DNA of 64,000 nucleotides, taken from Scilla litardierei (lineage: Eukaryota; Streptophyta; Magnoliopsida; Asparagales; Asparagaceae). Shown here piece by piece: positions 1 to 10,970 of the stretch. How positions within the stretch are numbered: position 1 is the first letter of the stretch; every line of letters starts with the position of its first letter. Below the pieces are notes generated by a model. It worked only from the letters and a program-made list of their open reading frames with translations. It did no database searches and was not told the origin of the DNA. The position numbers and the translations under genes were made by a program. The DNA lies in assembly GCA_030789695.1 (NCBI GenBank), contig CM061139.1, positions 105,374,837-105,438,836 on the forward strand. The letters run 5' to 3'.

Positions 1-27
1 ATTGAAGATAGAAATGACCTAGGTTCG

Positions 28-35
28 TATTTATA
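28..35 (-). promoter_or_regulatory. TATA box in SIRE-type LTR
   Basis: TATAAATA on the minus strand, at the same place as TATAAATA in the other family copy (55507-55514). It probably directs transcription toward the element body beyond the window start. Confidence 0.5.
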
Positions 36-87
36 GGAACCCAAAAACATAAGTTAGGTCAATCTCCAACGGAAAGAAATCTGTGAG

Positions 88-625
88 AATTAGTCGGTCA
101 AAGAACACTCACTGACCGACTAGTTCATCAACTAGTCGGTCAGTCACAAAGCATGGACCGACTAAGAGCAGATCTGAGAAGAGATAGAATTTCAGACCTA
201 GAAAACTAGTCGGTCCAAGAACACTGTCTGACCGACTAGTTTCACAACTAGTCGGTCATCCAATGAACGTAGACCGACTAAGAGGCAAAACAACATAGTC
301 TGAAGGCAAGTTGACTTAGTCGGTCCAAGAACAAAAGTTGACCGACTAGATTGTCAACTAGTCGGTCATCAAACGTTCTTAGACCGACTAACGGTAAACA
401 GTAGCTTAGGAGAAATTTGGCATGTACAGTAAATCACAACTAGTCGGTCAAAGAAGCATCACTGACCGACTAGTTCACAAACTAGTCGGTCGGTGAGTCA
501 ACGTAGACCGACTAACTGTAAACAGTAAAGAACAAAGATTTAACTGACTGAAACTAGTCGGTCCAAGAACAGTGGCCGACCGACTAGATCACCATCTAGT
601 CGGTCAGTACTTGTTCTTGTACCAA
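88..625. repeat. Array of CTAGTCGGTC / GACCGACTAG motifs in LTR
   Basis: The decamer CTAGTCGGTC and its reverse complement GACCGACTAG alternate along about 530 bp, forming many short inverted pairs separated by 10-30 bp of other sequence. The same array is present in the other LTR copy (about 54940-55450), so it belongs to the family and is not a local expansion. Confidence 0.9.
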
Positions 626-1425
626 CTAACATGCACACCAAAGTCCGAATCGAAGCGCGACGCTTCGAGGAAGTTAGAGTGAACTTGTGCAAGAATCCTA
701 GAGCTACGAAATGAGCGAAATGAAGATAGAAACGTAAGATATACTCAAGGCTTAACATTCTATCAATCGAAACTAAAAGACTATAAATAAAACCTTAATA
801 AACGGTCTTTGAGAGCTTCGATTGAATCTTCATTACTTCAAAGCGTTGCAAGAGCTTCAACGAAGCTTTAGGCTTGAATACGAGCTTTTGGAAGTGTTGA
901 GATGTCGCTTTGAATATTCTCGTGAAATTGGCGACGATCTCCAATACTGCGCTCACAAATTGTTAGTTCATGAATTATTTATGTTTGCTCATCATCCAAA
1001 ACCAAATCTGGGGAGTCCAATATTCAACAGATTCTGTGTAGATCTTCAGGAGGTGGACGTCCCTTTTATGCTATTCATCGCGATGATCTGTAACCTACAT
1101 ATGCAAATACATTTATCATAGAGGATTTTTCCTCGACCCTTGGAGATAGCGCAGAAGCTACATATCTCGGTCCAGTGGCACGCTGCAGGCGTTACACTGT
1201 ACCTGACTAATAGCTATACTGCTAACGCTCAAAAGAGACGCATGCAGTTGGCCAGGTAAAAGAGTGTTTCAAAAACACTTAAGGTACTTCTGGACCATAT
1301 ATATTCTTCCCCTCTTCCAGCTAACAGAAAGGGGTCTTTTAATGTATATCCGTACAACCAAATAGGTGTATTTAGTGGAGAATGATTTTAATGTTTCTTC
1401 ATCAATCGTCATTGTATGAAGTTTT

Positions 1426-1604
1426 CATCTTCATGATGATTAATTAATGTCATCTTCAGGATAATAGTTCATTTCCAGGATAATAGTTCATCTTCAGGAT
1501 GATTGTTCATCTTCAGGATGATAGTTCATCTTCAGGATGATTAATGTCATCTTCATGATGATAATTCATCTTCAGGATGATGGTTCATCTTCAGGATGCT
1601 TGTA
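1426..1604. repeat. 19-21 bp minisatellite (CATCTTCAGGATGAtagtt)
   Basis: The unit CATCTTCAGGATG recurs at 1489, 1508, 1527, 1567 and 1586. TTCAT-loop variants are at 1426 and 1548, and an imperfect copy is at 1451. The spacing in the core is 19-21 bp. Each unit is itself a small hairpin (CATC - TTCAG - GATG). Confidence 0.9.
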
Positions 1605-4600
1605 TTCTGTAAGCCAAGAAATTATGCCTAGCTAGGGCTTTCATATCATATCATATCTGATAGATAGGCTTTAACAGATATTTCGGTAATTTCTCTTCAG
1701 GAGATCCGATAATATTTTGAGTTATTTAAAATAATCTCAATTCTTTTTAATTTGCTCTCTTAAGAAAAATACTGTTTTTAAGAGGTGCAAACATCAACCT
1801 TTTTGTATGAATCCTTTAAGGATCTTTGTCTAGGTTGTCTTTCCTTTTATCATATTATTAATATGTGTCCCAAAAATAAAGGAAAGTAAAGAAAAAATTT
1901 GTACATGCAGTTGAAGAAATTTTATATCGGTGATGTTGTCACATCCAATAGCAACATCAACCAAAAATTCCCTCTTTTTGCCATTCGTTGGGTTACGCCT
2001 TGACATAAACCACTCGATGCATCAGATTCATCTTGTAAGTGAGTTCAGCTCATCTTACTTGATTACTTCCTGGTTTGAGCGATTTATACCTCTAAAGCTA
2101 TAGCAAATTAAAATGCTTATAGCTAACGATTTTATTTTAATTCTCCTTCAATACTCAGTTATCTCACAGGATTTGATATCATTTTTGATACCAGGACTTC
2201 AGGTCCAACACCTCATATTTCATAAGTGAGTCCAGCTCACCTTATTATTGCCTCATTCCACATTATTATAATTTGGCCAAATCTCTATCTTTGCTTCAGG
2301 CAAAGCAGAGTTGTGGAATCGATTTTATATTTAACTGGCAAAGTGAAATATGAGAGAATTTGTCGACAAAATGTGTTCTTTCTTGTCCAAAACTCACCCC
2401 GTACGTACTATAATCATTTGATTTCTGCCAGAGGTGTCTCCTTCACGACACGTTAAAGAAGTGAAGGTTCTGGGACGGTTAAAGAATATGGACAGATCCA
2501 GAATTGGTCCTTAGCAACCAAGTTGCAATAAGGTTCTGGATTTGAGCTCACTTTCCTGTGGTGGTATTGATTTTTCGGTCTCAAGGAGTAGATTTCTCTC
2601 TTTGGAGCCTAGTGGTATGTCCTCTCATCTCTTAAGGACATCCACTTCTGCTACTGGTGGATTGCATCCATTATATTTGGTATGTCAATCCTAGCTGGAT
2701 TTTTAGTAGCAGGGATGTGAAAGTTTTGACAATATTTAAATTGTCAGTCTGATTGTAATCAGATCATATGTATTTACTTTTTAAATGGTCAATTTGAGCT
2801 TCAGGCTCATAGATGATTTGAACCAAATAGGGAATTGAAAGATCTTCAGGATCCTTTATTATCATCAACACACAATCTATAAGACGTGTGTAAATGCCTT
2901 ACTCATACGAGATTTTAGAAACTATTCATCAAAGTTGGTTAGTCCTGATGAATGTAGTGTTGCTTCAGGAACACATATACACAGCGTTGCAGACGTACCA
3001 TCTTTAAGATGTGCTCTAAACCCATTCTTAGAAAATGTTTATATGGAGTTGATCAGACTCATATAAAAGGATTCTAATGGTGTGTTTAGCTGAGTGTACG
3101 CAACCACTGTTGCTACTTATTTATGATTTCCCATTTTTATCCAAAGTTACCACTATTTTAAAAAAATGTGGTTGGATAATGACCATTTAGAGGATATATA
3201 TTGATGAGTACACAAAAAAGGTACATCATCAGTCATTTTAAGGGAGTGGACAAAGCCTATTTATATCCCTTAAATACTCTCAAGAGACCTAAAGGTCTTC
3301 ATTATCTTTAATGATGATAGTATATCATCTTAAATTCATTTGAGGAAGTGGGGAGAGTCAATGTCCATGTGAATGGAGATGATCTCATTATCATTTTTCC
3401 CTTTTGAATAGGACAATGAAAGTTTCACCCTTTTTGAAGAATCTTCGGGTTCGTCTGGTTGATGATGTCTTGCATCATCAATCCAGGGTGATATCGATCC
3501 AAAATTGGTCGATTCTGGACACTTCTGGTGTTCCAAAATAATTCCTCTTCTTGAATTTATGTGGGACTTTTGAAAAGTCCTTTAAAATGCTCAAGTTAAT
3601 TTTTGTCCGGTAATAGTTGAACTGTGTTCAAACTGTGAAGGATTACATCTTCACATTGACTATTGTGCGGATCATTTTGGGACAAAGCTTCAGGCTTCAT
3701 TTATTTCTTGAGTCATTAGGGATTTCGTTTTGACGAATATCCTTTGAAACTGTATAAGTTTCAGAGGGTATATGGCATCCTCATTTTATTTTTTAGGGGT
3801 ATTCAAGATAGCAAATCATTCGCAGTAAAATAAAATGTATCAAAACTACAAGAGAATAATAATGATGATTTTGTTAAGTCAACAAGTGACATAGTGTGAT
3901 GTGTGCTCTTGAAAACATACAACAATAATTATGCTCATTTAGACTTATGTTATGACAACAGATTATATTTGATTTCAAAGTTTATTTGTCCTCGGGGTGT
4001 AGCTAAATATACATAAGGTCAATTGGACTCTCGTCGTTTTGACTAGATATGTATGTATTTTTATATGGCATAAGTTAATGCACATTCATGTTTGAAAAAA
4101 CATTATGGCTCTTATCAGAACTTCTGGTCTGATATTGGCTTGCCATTGCTTACTCCACGTCGAGGTATATCATATCTTCCCTTTCCCATTTAATTCAAGA
4201 CTTCCCATGTTTTAAGTTTTCCTTGTTCGGGTTATGTTTGATCCTGAATTTCCCCTGATTTCAATATTCCTTATTTATAAAGGACAATGAAAATTAGTCT
4301 TGCTAAGGAGACATAAGCAGGGGTTTGAGCAAATTATTTTATACTTCCACTTTTCTAATTAATTAGAGACTTTTTTAAAAAGTCTATTTGAATGCTCGAG
4401 TATAGCTTCAGACCATTTTCTTGAGTCGTTCAAAATTGTGGATAGTTTATCATGCTCAGAGGGGAAAACAAATACGTGGCTACAAAATTTATAATTTCTC
4501 ACTTATCTATTAAGTCTCGACTTCGGGCGTACACTTAAAAGTAAGGTGAGATGACTCTAAAAGAGTTTAGCGGTGTTATGACAACTGCTGGTGTCAATAT

Positions 4601-5607
4601 TCGATTATATAGACAATAAGTGTGAGATGTCTATATACCGCAAAATGCGTATCTTAAAAAAATATCGCGTAAGCCATCGTTTTTGTTGATATTTATTTTA
4701 TTAGGGGAAAAGGTGCTGACTTTTGATTTGATTTTGAACTTCAGGTTCATTTTGTCAAAATGGATATGATATTAAACTTTTTGAAATCATGATTGTCTTA
4801 TTGTCATAAATATCGTCATATCATGAGCCCATCATACATATAATGTAAAGCTTGTAAACTAAAGATTATGCTCAATTAACATCAAATGAAACAAGTATGA
4901 TGTATACACATGCTATTTATATGCTGCAGGCACTTAAATAATCTCATTGCAGACATATAGTTTTGCTACATGCATTAAACTATATCATAGTGATTTTAGC
5001 ATTCTAAATGAAAATGTACATCACAAAGATCATTAAATATGCGACATGCATATAATTTTCTACACATTCATTAAATTATCACCGACATGTAATAATTTTA
5101 AAATGTTAAATCATGCTACGGGCAATGAAATGTACGCAACATCACTAGCATTAAAAATGGAGAGAACTTTTCGTTTAATACTAATCAAATAATCCAAACG
5201 AAATGCGGTGATGATTTACGCAGATAATTAATCAGAAAAGGATAAGATTAATAAAATCATTGCCTAATAGCACATCTACGCAGATAATATATTAAAGATA
5301 TACAACCACGCAGATAATCACATCACAAGCATGTTAAAAAAAATAGTGTGTGACGTGCTAGAAAGTATTATTGAAAAACTTTTTTACCTTTGATCCATAT
5401 TATTTATATTTTATTTTTCCGCTTTAACCCTTATTATAAACTTAAAATTTCTTTAATTATTTTGAGCTTTTGGGCCATAAAAAAAGAAAATTATTGTATA
5501 AATGGGCTAATTTTCAGGCTTTTGGGTCATGAAAACAGCCCATTTGCGTTAATTGGGCCTCCCCTAAAAATTGGCCCGTTAGGACAAGGGTTTCGAAAAA
5601 AACCCTA

Positions 5608-5990
5608 GGGGGGATTGCGGCGGCCGCGCCTGCAGGGCCGCCACCGCGACCATGGCGGCCGGCGGCGCTTGCAGGGCGCCGCCGTCGCGGTCAGGCGGCA
5701 GCGCCCCCTTCAGGGGGGCGGCTTGCCGGAGACCGTACCCCACTGAAGGGGGGGGGGGGGTCGGCCAGCCGGCGTCCCCCTTCAGGGGGCGGCCTGCCGG
5801 AGGCCGCGCCCCCCCTGACGGGGGGCCTACTGGCGCCCCTCTTCAGGGGGGCGGCTTGCCGGAGGCCGCGCCCCCCTGAGGGGGGGGGGGGGGGGGGTCG
5901 GCCAGCCGGAGGCCGCGCCCCCCTGAGGGGGGTCGGCCTGCCGGCCGCCGCCCCCAGAGGCGGCGGCCCGGCGGGGCGGCGGCCCGGCGT
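5608..5990. repeat. GC-rich low-complexity island with imperfect tandem repeats
   Basis: About 380 bp of almost pure G+C lies inside AT-rich DNA. It holds several imperfect copies of a unit with the core CCCTTCAGGGGGGCGGC and CTTGCCGGAGGCC, plus long G runs at 5748-5760 and 5881-5897. The frames that cross it are artefacts of base composition. The CCCC-TTCAG-GGGG hairpin occurs here at 5702-5720 and 5777-5789, linking the island to the hairpin pattern of the flanking AT-rich DNA. Confidence 0.85.
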
Positions 5991-6392
5991 CTAGGGGAAA
6001 ACCCCCACCTTTTTTTATCTATTAAAAAACAGATTTTTATCTAAAAAAGGAATTTTAGACTATAAATCGACGTTATATCTAATAAAAATAAGATTTTTGA
6101 TGTAGAAACGTTGATTTCGCATATAAACAATCAAGTTTTTGATCTAATAATTTAGATCCATGCATAAACAATTATATTTTTGATATCTAGATCACATAAA
6201 AATATGTATTAGATCTAGAAAATTGTTTAGGCTTACCCACTAGATCCGTCCTCCAGATCTAGCGACGTTTGATGAAGGATGCCCGAAGAATCCGCGTCGT
6301 CTCACGAAACTTTGCGTCGCGAAAAAAATTTGACGGAGCTTCCGCTGGGCGCCTTCCTCTCACGAGCCGTCGCTTCTTCCATCGAGCGTGAT

Positions 6393-6405
6393 CGTGCTGA
6401 TAACG
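6393..6405 (-). other. Possible copia primer binding site
   Basis: Directly after the LTR end the minus strand reads CGTTATCAGCACG. From memory, plant Ty1/copia elements often carry CGTTATCAGCACGA just after the 5' LTR. Its position against the LTR supports the call, but I cannot check the tRNA match. Confidence 0.5.
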
Positions 6406-6534
6406 TGTTGTGAATGAGAAACATGTTTGGAGAAGGTTGAGGCTAGGAAACCCCTAGCCTCCTTTATATAGTATTCATAATGGGTACTCATGTGGGTGGA
6501 TACCCAATATGCTCAATGGGTCCTATTCATAACA
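6406..6534 (-). repeat. Probable short Ty1/copia LTR (129 bp)
   Basis: On the minus strand the segment runs from TGTTATGAATAGG to CATTCACAACA, so it starts TG, ends CA and has matching inverted ends (TGTTATGAAT / ATTCACAACA). A TATATAAAGG box lies inside and a copia-like primer site follows. I found no second LTR between 1030 and 6405, so the element is truncated or this is a remnant. At 129 bp it is short for an LTR, though short LTRs are known in copia. Confidence 0.55.
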
Positions 6535-6845
6535 GTTATTATATAAAGTTTTTAATATAAGTTATTATATTAAGTTATTTTATAAGTTAATAGTTTATAA
6601 ACCTATATTAGTATAAGATGTTAGTAGCATATGTATATTATTAACATGTTATAATATAATTATTTTTGTATAACAAGTTAAGTTTTATTTTAAGTTATGA
6701 TTTATTAAATAAAGTTAAGTTATGTTATTATATGAGTTAAGTTATTAAATAAGTTTAAGTTAAGTTAGGTTATAAGTTATTAAATAAGTTAATTAGTTTT
6801 ATTATAAATTACTTTAAGTTTTATATGATAGCCATATTTTTGGTG
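6535..6845. repeat. AT-rich AAGTTATTA-type low-complexity DNA
   Basis: About 310 bp of loosely repeated AAGTTATTA, TTAAGTTA and ATAAGTTA words. No gene signal is seen. This is the left flank of the Athila insertion. Confidence 0.8.
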
Positions 6846-6850
6846 TGTAG
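6846..6850. repeat. TSD tgtag (left) of Athila element
   Basis: tgtag directly precedes the element and is repeated at 17687-17691 after it. A 5-bp duplication is typical of Ty3/gypsy integrase. Confidence 0.9.
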
Positions 6851-8601
6851 TGACTCGTCTCAAAATGTGTGAGTGCTACTCCCAAGTGTAGGAGATCGAT
6901 CAAGTAGTAAACCTGGAGAGTCAGGTGTCGAATCCACGGGACAGTCGATCTGTAAACCAAAAGAATCAGTTTCTAAAGATTAATAAAACGATGAAAAACT
7001 ACTACCTTTCGAAGGTGAGAAAATCGTGATGATGGTTTTACGTAAACGAGAAAATAATACTAAAACATGTACGGAGAGTCGATATAGGAAACCAATAAGA
7101 GGAGCATGTGTCTGTTGTGATTTCGTTAAGGGTTTTGTAATCGATGATTTTGAATATCTTTTCTATAACTCAACGTCTCATTCGGCTAGGGCATGAGAAC
7201 GTCGGAAAGTATGGCGATAAAGCGCGTAAACAAAAGTGCCAAAAAGTAGTCACGTATAACGTCGATTTCATAAAGAAAATACGCACAAGTGCCCTCTCGG
7301 GTCACGATACGTCCTCTCGGATCGCATCACGAATAAGTCTTACTCAGATCATATTCAATTAAGCATGCACACGTCTCCGATTAACATACTCAATTAGATT
7401 ATACGTAGAAATCGATGAAATACGTGATTATAACATGCATATAGGGCGAAAAGACAACAAAATCAACGATCACATAGCCCTAACTACATCACAACCAACA
7501 CATGAAGGCACTAGCCACGCATGGAGAGAAGAAAACTCAGTTTCATTAGCAAATACATGATCAAAAGGTCAAAATACATGCTAAATACGTGAAATACAAG
7601 GTATAAGTTGAGATTTCTATCACCAAAACTCCTCAAAAAGCCTTGAAATTCCTTCTGCAAGAGCCTCTGTTCTCTGTCTCCAAAGCCCCAGAAAATCTCA
7701 CGAAAATACGCTCTGTAGCCCCTCCAATACGCTCAAAATACGCCCCAAAACAAGTCTGAATACTCTCTGGAATACTGGGGTATTTATAGGGGTATAAGGT
7801 CGGTGCGGATCCTGAAAAATAGCTAAAACCTGCTCTAAAATCCGCTCAAACCCGCAACCCGCAGTCGGTGCAAATCTAGGCCGTTCGATCAAGGCGGGAT
7901 CGATTGTGGGCTCGCCATGTGTCCATAGGATCGGAGCCGTGCCCGCTCCGCTCTTGAGTTTGGATCGAACTTGGATTCGTTCCTCACCGTTGGATCTTCA
8001 AAGCAACAGCCATGATGCAGCCGCGTCGCCCGTTTCCTCGCTCAAAGCTTCGCTCGGTCTGGTCCGTCCGATTGGGCGAGAGATCGTCATGATCATGCCG
8101 CGTGTCCCCATGTACGCACGCTCCGCTCCATTGTGGTGAGCTGATTTCATCCGTTTGATCTCGGATCGATGGCCCGCAGAAGGCCGCGTCGCCCGCAACG
8201 CTCGATCATTGGATGAAGGCGGGGAGGCGTGGATGCTTGCCACGTGGCCCACCTGAGGCATTGGATACGTATACGAGCGTATATCGGTGTATTTTCCGCG
8301 TATTTGCCTCGTATTTCTTCAATTAAATGATATTCTGCATTCAAAAATTCATAGTAATTAGCACAGATCTCAAACAAATATAAATAAATAGTCGTTGGAA
8401 TCGTGAGATTGAGATCTTTGCATGAAAAATACTAAAAGGGCAGAAATACTCAATATGTTTCTGTTTTGTGCATAGAATGAGAGTTTGCTCTAATAATTAA
8501 GGGTATTCTAAATATGATCGTATTAGAGACCAAATAAGGACCATATATGGGCAAAATGGGGCTAAATGAGGGGCTAAATATGTAATATTTACCATGAATC
8601 A
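6851..8601 (-). repeat. Athila 3' LTR
   Basis: 1751 bp, TGATTCATGG...ACGAGTCA on the minus strand. It aligns throughout with the other LTR once the 664 bp of MITE plus duplication are removed. A minus-strand TATAAATA lies at 7781-7788. The open frames inside (for example 7906-8261) are duplicated in the other LTR and have no domain. Confidence 0.95.
7781..7788 (-). promoter_or_regulatory. TATA box of Athila LTR
   Basis: TATAAATA flanked by C-rich DNA (minus strand). The equivalent site in the 5' LTR would be the promoter of the element. Confidence 0.55.
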
Positions 8602-9927
8602 CACCCCCAACTAGCGTTTTGCTAGTCTCTAGCAAAAAGAAGCAATCCTAAATCGGATGTTTAGAAAAATATTAAATCCTTCCAATTGTCTAGGGCTTGG
8701 CTCAATAACGCACTTTCCTTCATAATATTTACCACGAATATACACAATTATGAATGAGATCAAATCCATGTCATTTTCTCTAATCTAGTTAAATACATAA
8801 CATACAAGCATCGTTTAGCACATGCCAAAAGTATAACACAACATCAATTCTTAATTTTCTAATTTTTCAAGGAAGCGACATTATTTAAAGATCGTCTAAT
8901 TCATGGGTGTTGAGTTTGCCATATTTTTTCTTTTCTTTCTCTGTTTTTTTTCTAACTTAGAATGATCCATGTATCGAGCTTTCAGTTAATGACTCATAGG
9001 CCAGACGACCTTCGAGCATTATGCTTAGAAGGACCCCCTCGAACTTAATAACTCGATCATCTAAGTTTTTATTATCCCTTTTTGCGTGCACTCCCCATAC
9101 ATCCATCTTTCGACGCGAATCTCCAATGTTTCCTGAGGCACGAAGACCCGGCTACTTGATAAACTCAAGGGAACGATGCATTTTATTCTTTTTCTCATTT
9201 TTTTCTATTCTTTTTTTCTTTCTTTTGGCAACTCACACCCATTCATTAAACTCACATTTCAGCACATATTTATGGCCACATTCCTCTTCAAAAAGAAAAT
9301 TAGTCCTATCAATCATGTCCGATTTAAATTTGTGTGTCACACCGACTTGCATGTAATTAATTCAAACCATTTCGAGATATTAGTCATGAAATTTGAAACT
9401 TTTCATAAGGGGCATATTAATGATTAATTCCATGAAGAGAAAAATAATGAATTCAAGCCATAAACAATTTTTAGAATGTCATCAATGCATAACCATCCGA
9501 TAAAGTGACAGTTTAAGAGGGCTTAAATGATGGTTAAAAGATGAGTGATGGTGATTTATTCTTTTCTCTCTTTTTTATTAGAAAAAACTAACAAAAAAAG
9601 GTAGTGAATCCTAAAGAAAAAAATCCTAGCAAAAAGTCTAACACGCTCCTCCCCCAACTTAAATACAAACATTGTCCTCAATGTTGGAAAGAGAATACTA
9701 GAGGCAAAATCCTAGAAAACGAATAAAAAGTGTAAAATAAAGAAAAAGAACAAAAAACTGCTGCTACTGGGTAAAGGAAAGAACACACCGGTTTAAGTGC
9801 CACCCGAAGGTGGATCCGTAAGCTTCATGGTTGTATCCTCCTTGGTCCAAAGTTCTTGAAAGTGTTTCAGTCGTTGCTCATTGACTTTGAACTCGCTACC
9901 ATCTTTTTCATTCACCACAATTACCGC
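8602..9927 (-). other. Athila 3' spacer and polypurine tract
   Basis: The polypurine tract is GTTGGGGGTG (minus strand, 8611-8602), abutting the 3' LTR and able to prime plus-strand DNA. The remaining 1.3 kb to the end of the integrase frame is AT-rich and non-coding, apart from the last pol residues read in another frame near 9800-9927. Parts of it (around 8970-9040) resemble 38230-38300 in the non-autonomous relative, so this spacer is a shared Athila feature. Confidence 0.75.
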
Positions 9928-10943
9928 TCAGTGTGGAAAAACTTGTTTGACCTGAAATAGGCCCGACCACTTGGAACGTAGCTTTCCGGGAAATATATGC
10001 AATTGTGAGTTATAAAGAAGAACTTTGTCACCAAGCTTGAATTCTTTCCGTAGGATCGTCTTGTCATGCACAGTTTTCATTCGTTCCTTCACCAATTTCG
10101 CATTTTCATAGGCTTTCCGCCGTCGCTCTTCAAGCTCCAATATCTGCAATTTACGAGAATCATTCGATGAGTCATCAAGCAAATTTAATGATTTAATAGA
10201 ACAATAAGATTTATGTTCTAATTCAACAGGAAGATGACAATTTTTTCCATAAACTAAACGGTAAGGAGACATCCCTAAAATAGTCTTGTATGCCGTCAAG
10301 TAGGCCCATAAAGCTTCAGGCAAGCGCAAACTCCAATCTTTACGTGTGGGATTCACCGTTTTCTGAAGGATATTCTTGATCTCTCTATTTGCAAGTTCTG
10401 CTTGTCCATTCGTCTGGGGATGATTGGAGTTGAAACTTTATGCATCACCCCAAACTTCTTCATTAAATTTGCGAAGAGCCTATTGCAAAAGTGGGAACCT
10501 CCATCACTAATAATGGCCTTTGGCACTCCAAAACATGCGAAGATATTTTCTTTCAAGAACTTTAGCACGATGGATGCGTCATTAGACATGCAAAGAATAG
10601 CCTTCACCCATTTAGAAACATAATCAATTGCAACGAGTATGAAAACATAACCAAATGAAGGTGGAAAAGGTCCCATAAAATCAATCCCACAACAATCAAA
10701 TATTTCTATCTCTAACATGGGATTTAATGGCATCATGTTTCTTTTTGTGATTCCCCCCAACTGTTGACAACGCACACATGATTTACAATAAGCATATGCA
10801 TCTTTAAACATAGTGGGCCAGAAAAATCCATTTCGTAAAATTTTTGCAACAGTTTTATGAGCAGAAAAATGTCCTCCACACTTCCAATCATGGCAAAATT
10901 GTAAAACATTACTAATCTCTTGATCGGGTATACATCGTCTCAC
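9928..10943 (-). pseudogene. Athila integrase (frameshifted)
   Basis: Two minus-strand frames make one integrase: 10943-10353 and 10356-9928. The first has the HHCC zinc-binding part (CHDWKCGGHFSAHK, then CKSCVRC) and two catalytic acids (CGIDFMGPF and ISDGGSHF). The third acid, in GQAEL, sits at the junction and is reached only by changing frame near 10415, so a 1-nt indel has broken the gene there. The second frame holds the C-terminal part with [14 protein letters not shown] and PYRLVYGK, as in Athila and other gypsy integrases. The protein would insert element cDNA into the genome. The start at 10943 is only the edge of an open frame inside the ancestral polyprotein. Confidence 0.92.
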
Positions 10944-10970
10944 AATTTGGTCTCCACATTATTTAAAGAG

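Larger units (their letters stand above)
1..1029 (-). mobile_element. SIRE-type Ty1/copia LTR, 5' part (cut by window start)
   Basis: This stretch is the reverse complement of the first part of the complete solo LTR at 54514-56265. On the minus strand it begins TGTTGAATATTGG at 1029 and runs off the window, so about 700 bp of the LTR should lie outside. A minus-strand TATAAATA is at 28-35. The bases beyond the LTR start (1030 onward) are not a polypurine tract, so this is more likely a 5' or solo LTR than a 3' LTR. The match to the other copy is clear by eye with scattered substitutions. The superfamily call rests on the shape and termini of the LTR; no coding part of this copy is in the window. 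Confidence 0.85.
1030..6405. other. Gene-free, AT-rich, hairpin-rich region
   Basis: No open reading frame with a recognisable domain is present; the longest frames are under 80 codons. The sequence is AT-rich except for the GC island at 5608-5990 and carries many short inverted repeats. A recurrent form is a 4-5 bp stem closing the loop TTCAG, with stems that differ from place to place. A diverged internal duplication joins about 3555-3605 and 4365-4410 (both read ...AAAGTC...ATGCTC). Because the region runs into a probable minus-strand copia LTR and primer site at 6406-6534, it may be the body of a non-autonomous or heavily decayed copia element. That identity is inference. Confidence 0.5.

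Noticed and set aside
88..625. Regular palindromic repeats with spacers resembling a CRISPR array
   Set aside because: The repeats are only 10 bp, occur in both orientations with irregular spacing, lie in an LTR of a plant element and recur in its other copy. No cas genes are present.
3336..3536. 66-codon minus-strand frame (MEHQKCPESTNFG...)
   Set aside because: Short, no domain, and lies within the hairpin-rich non-coding region.
5652..5879. 75-codon Gly/Ala/Pro-rich frame
   Set aside because: GC-rich low-complexity DNA leaves frames open; no domain, and the frame follows imperfect repeats.
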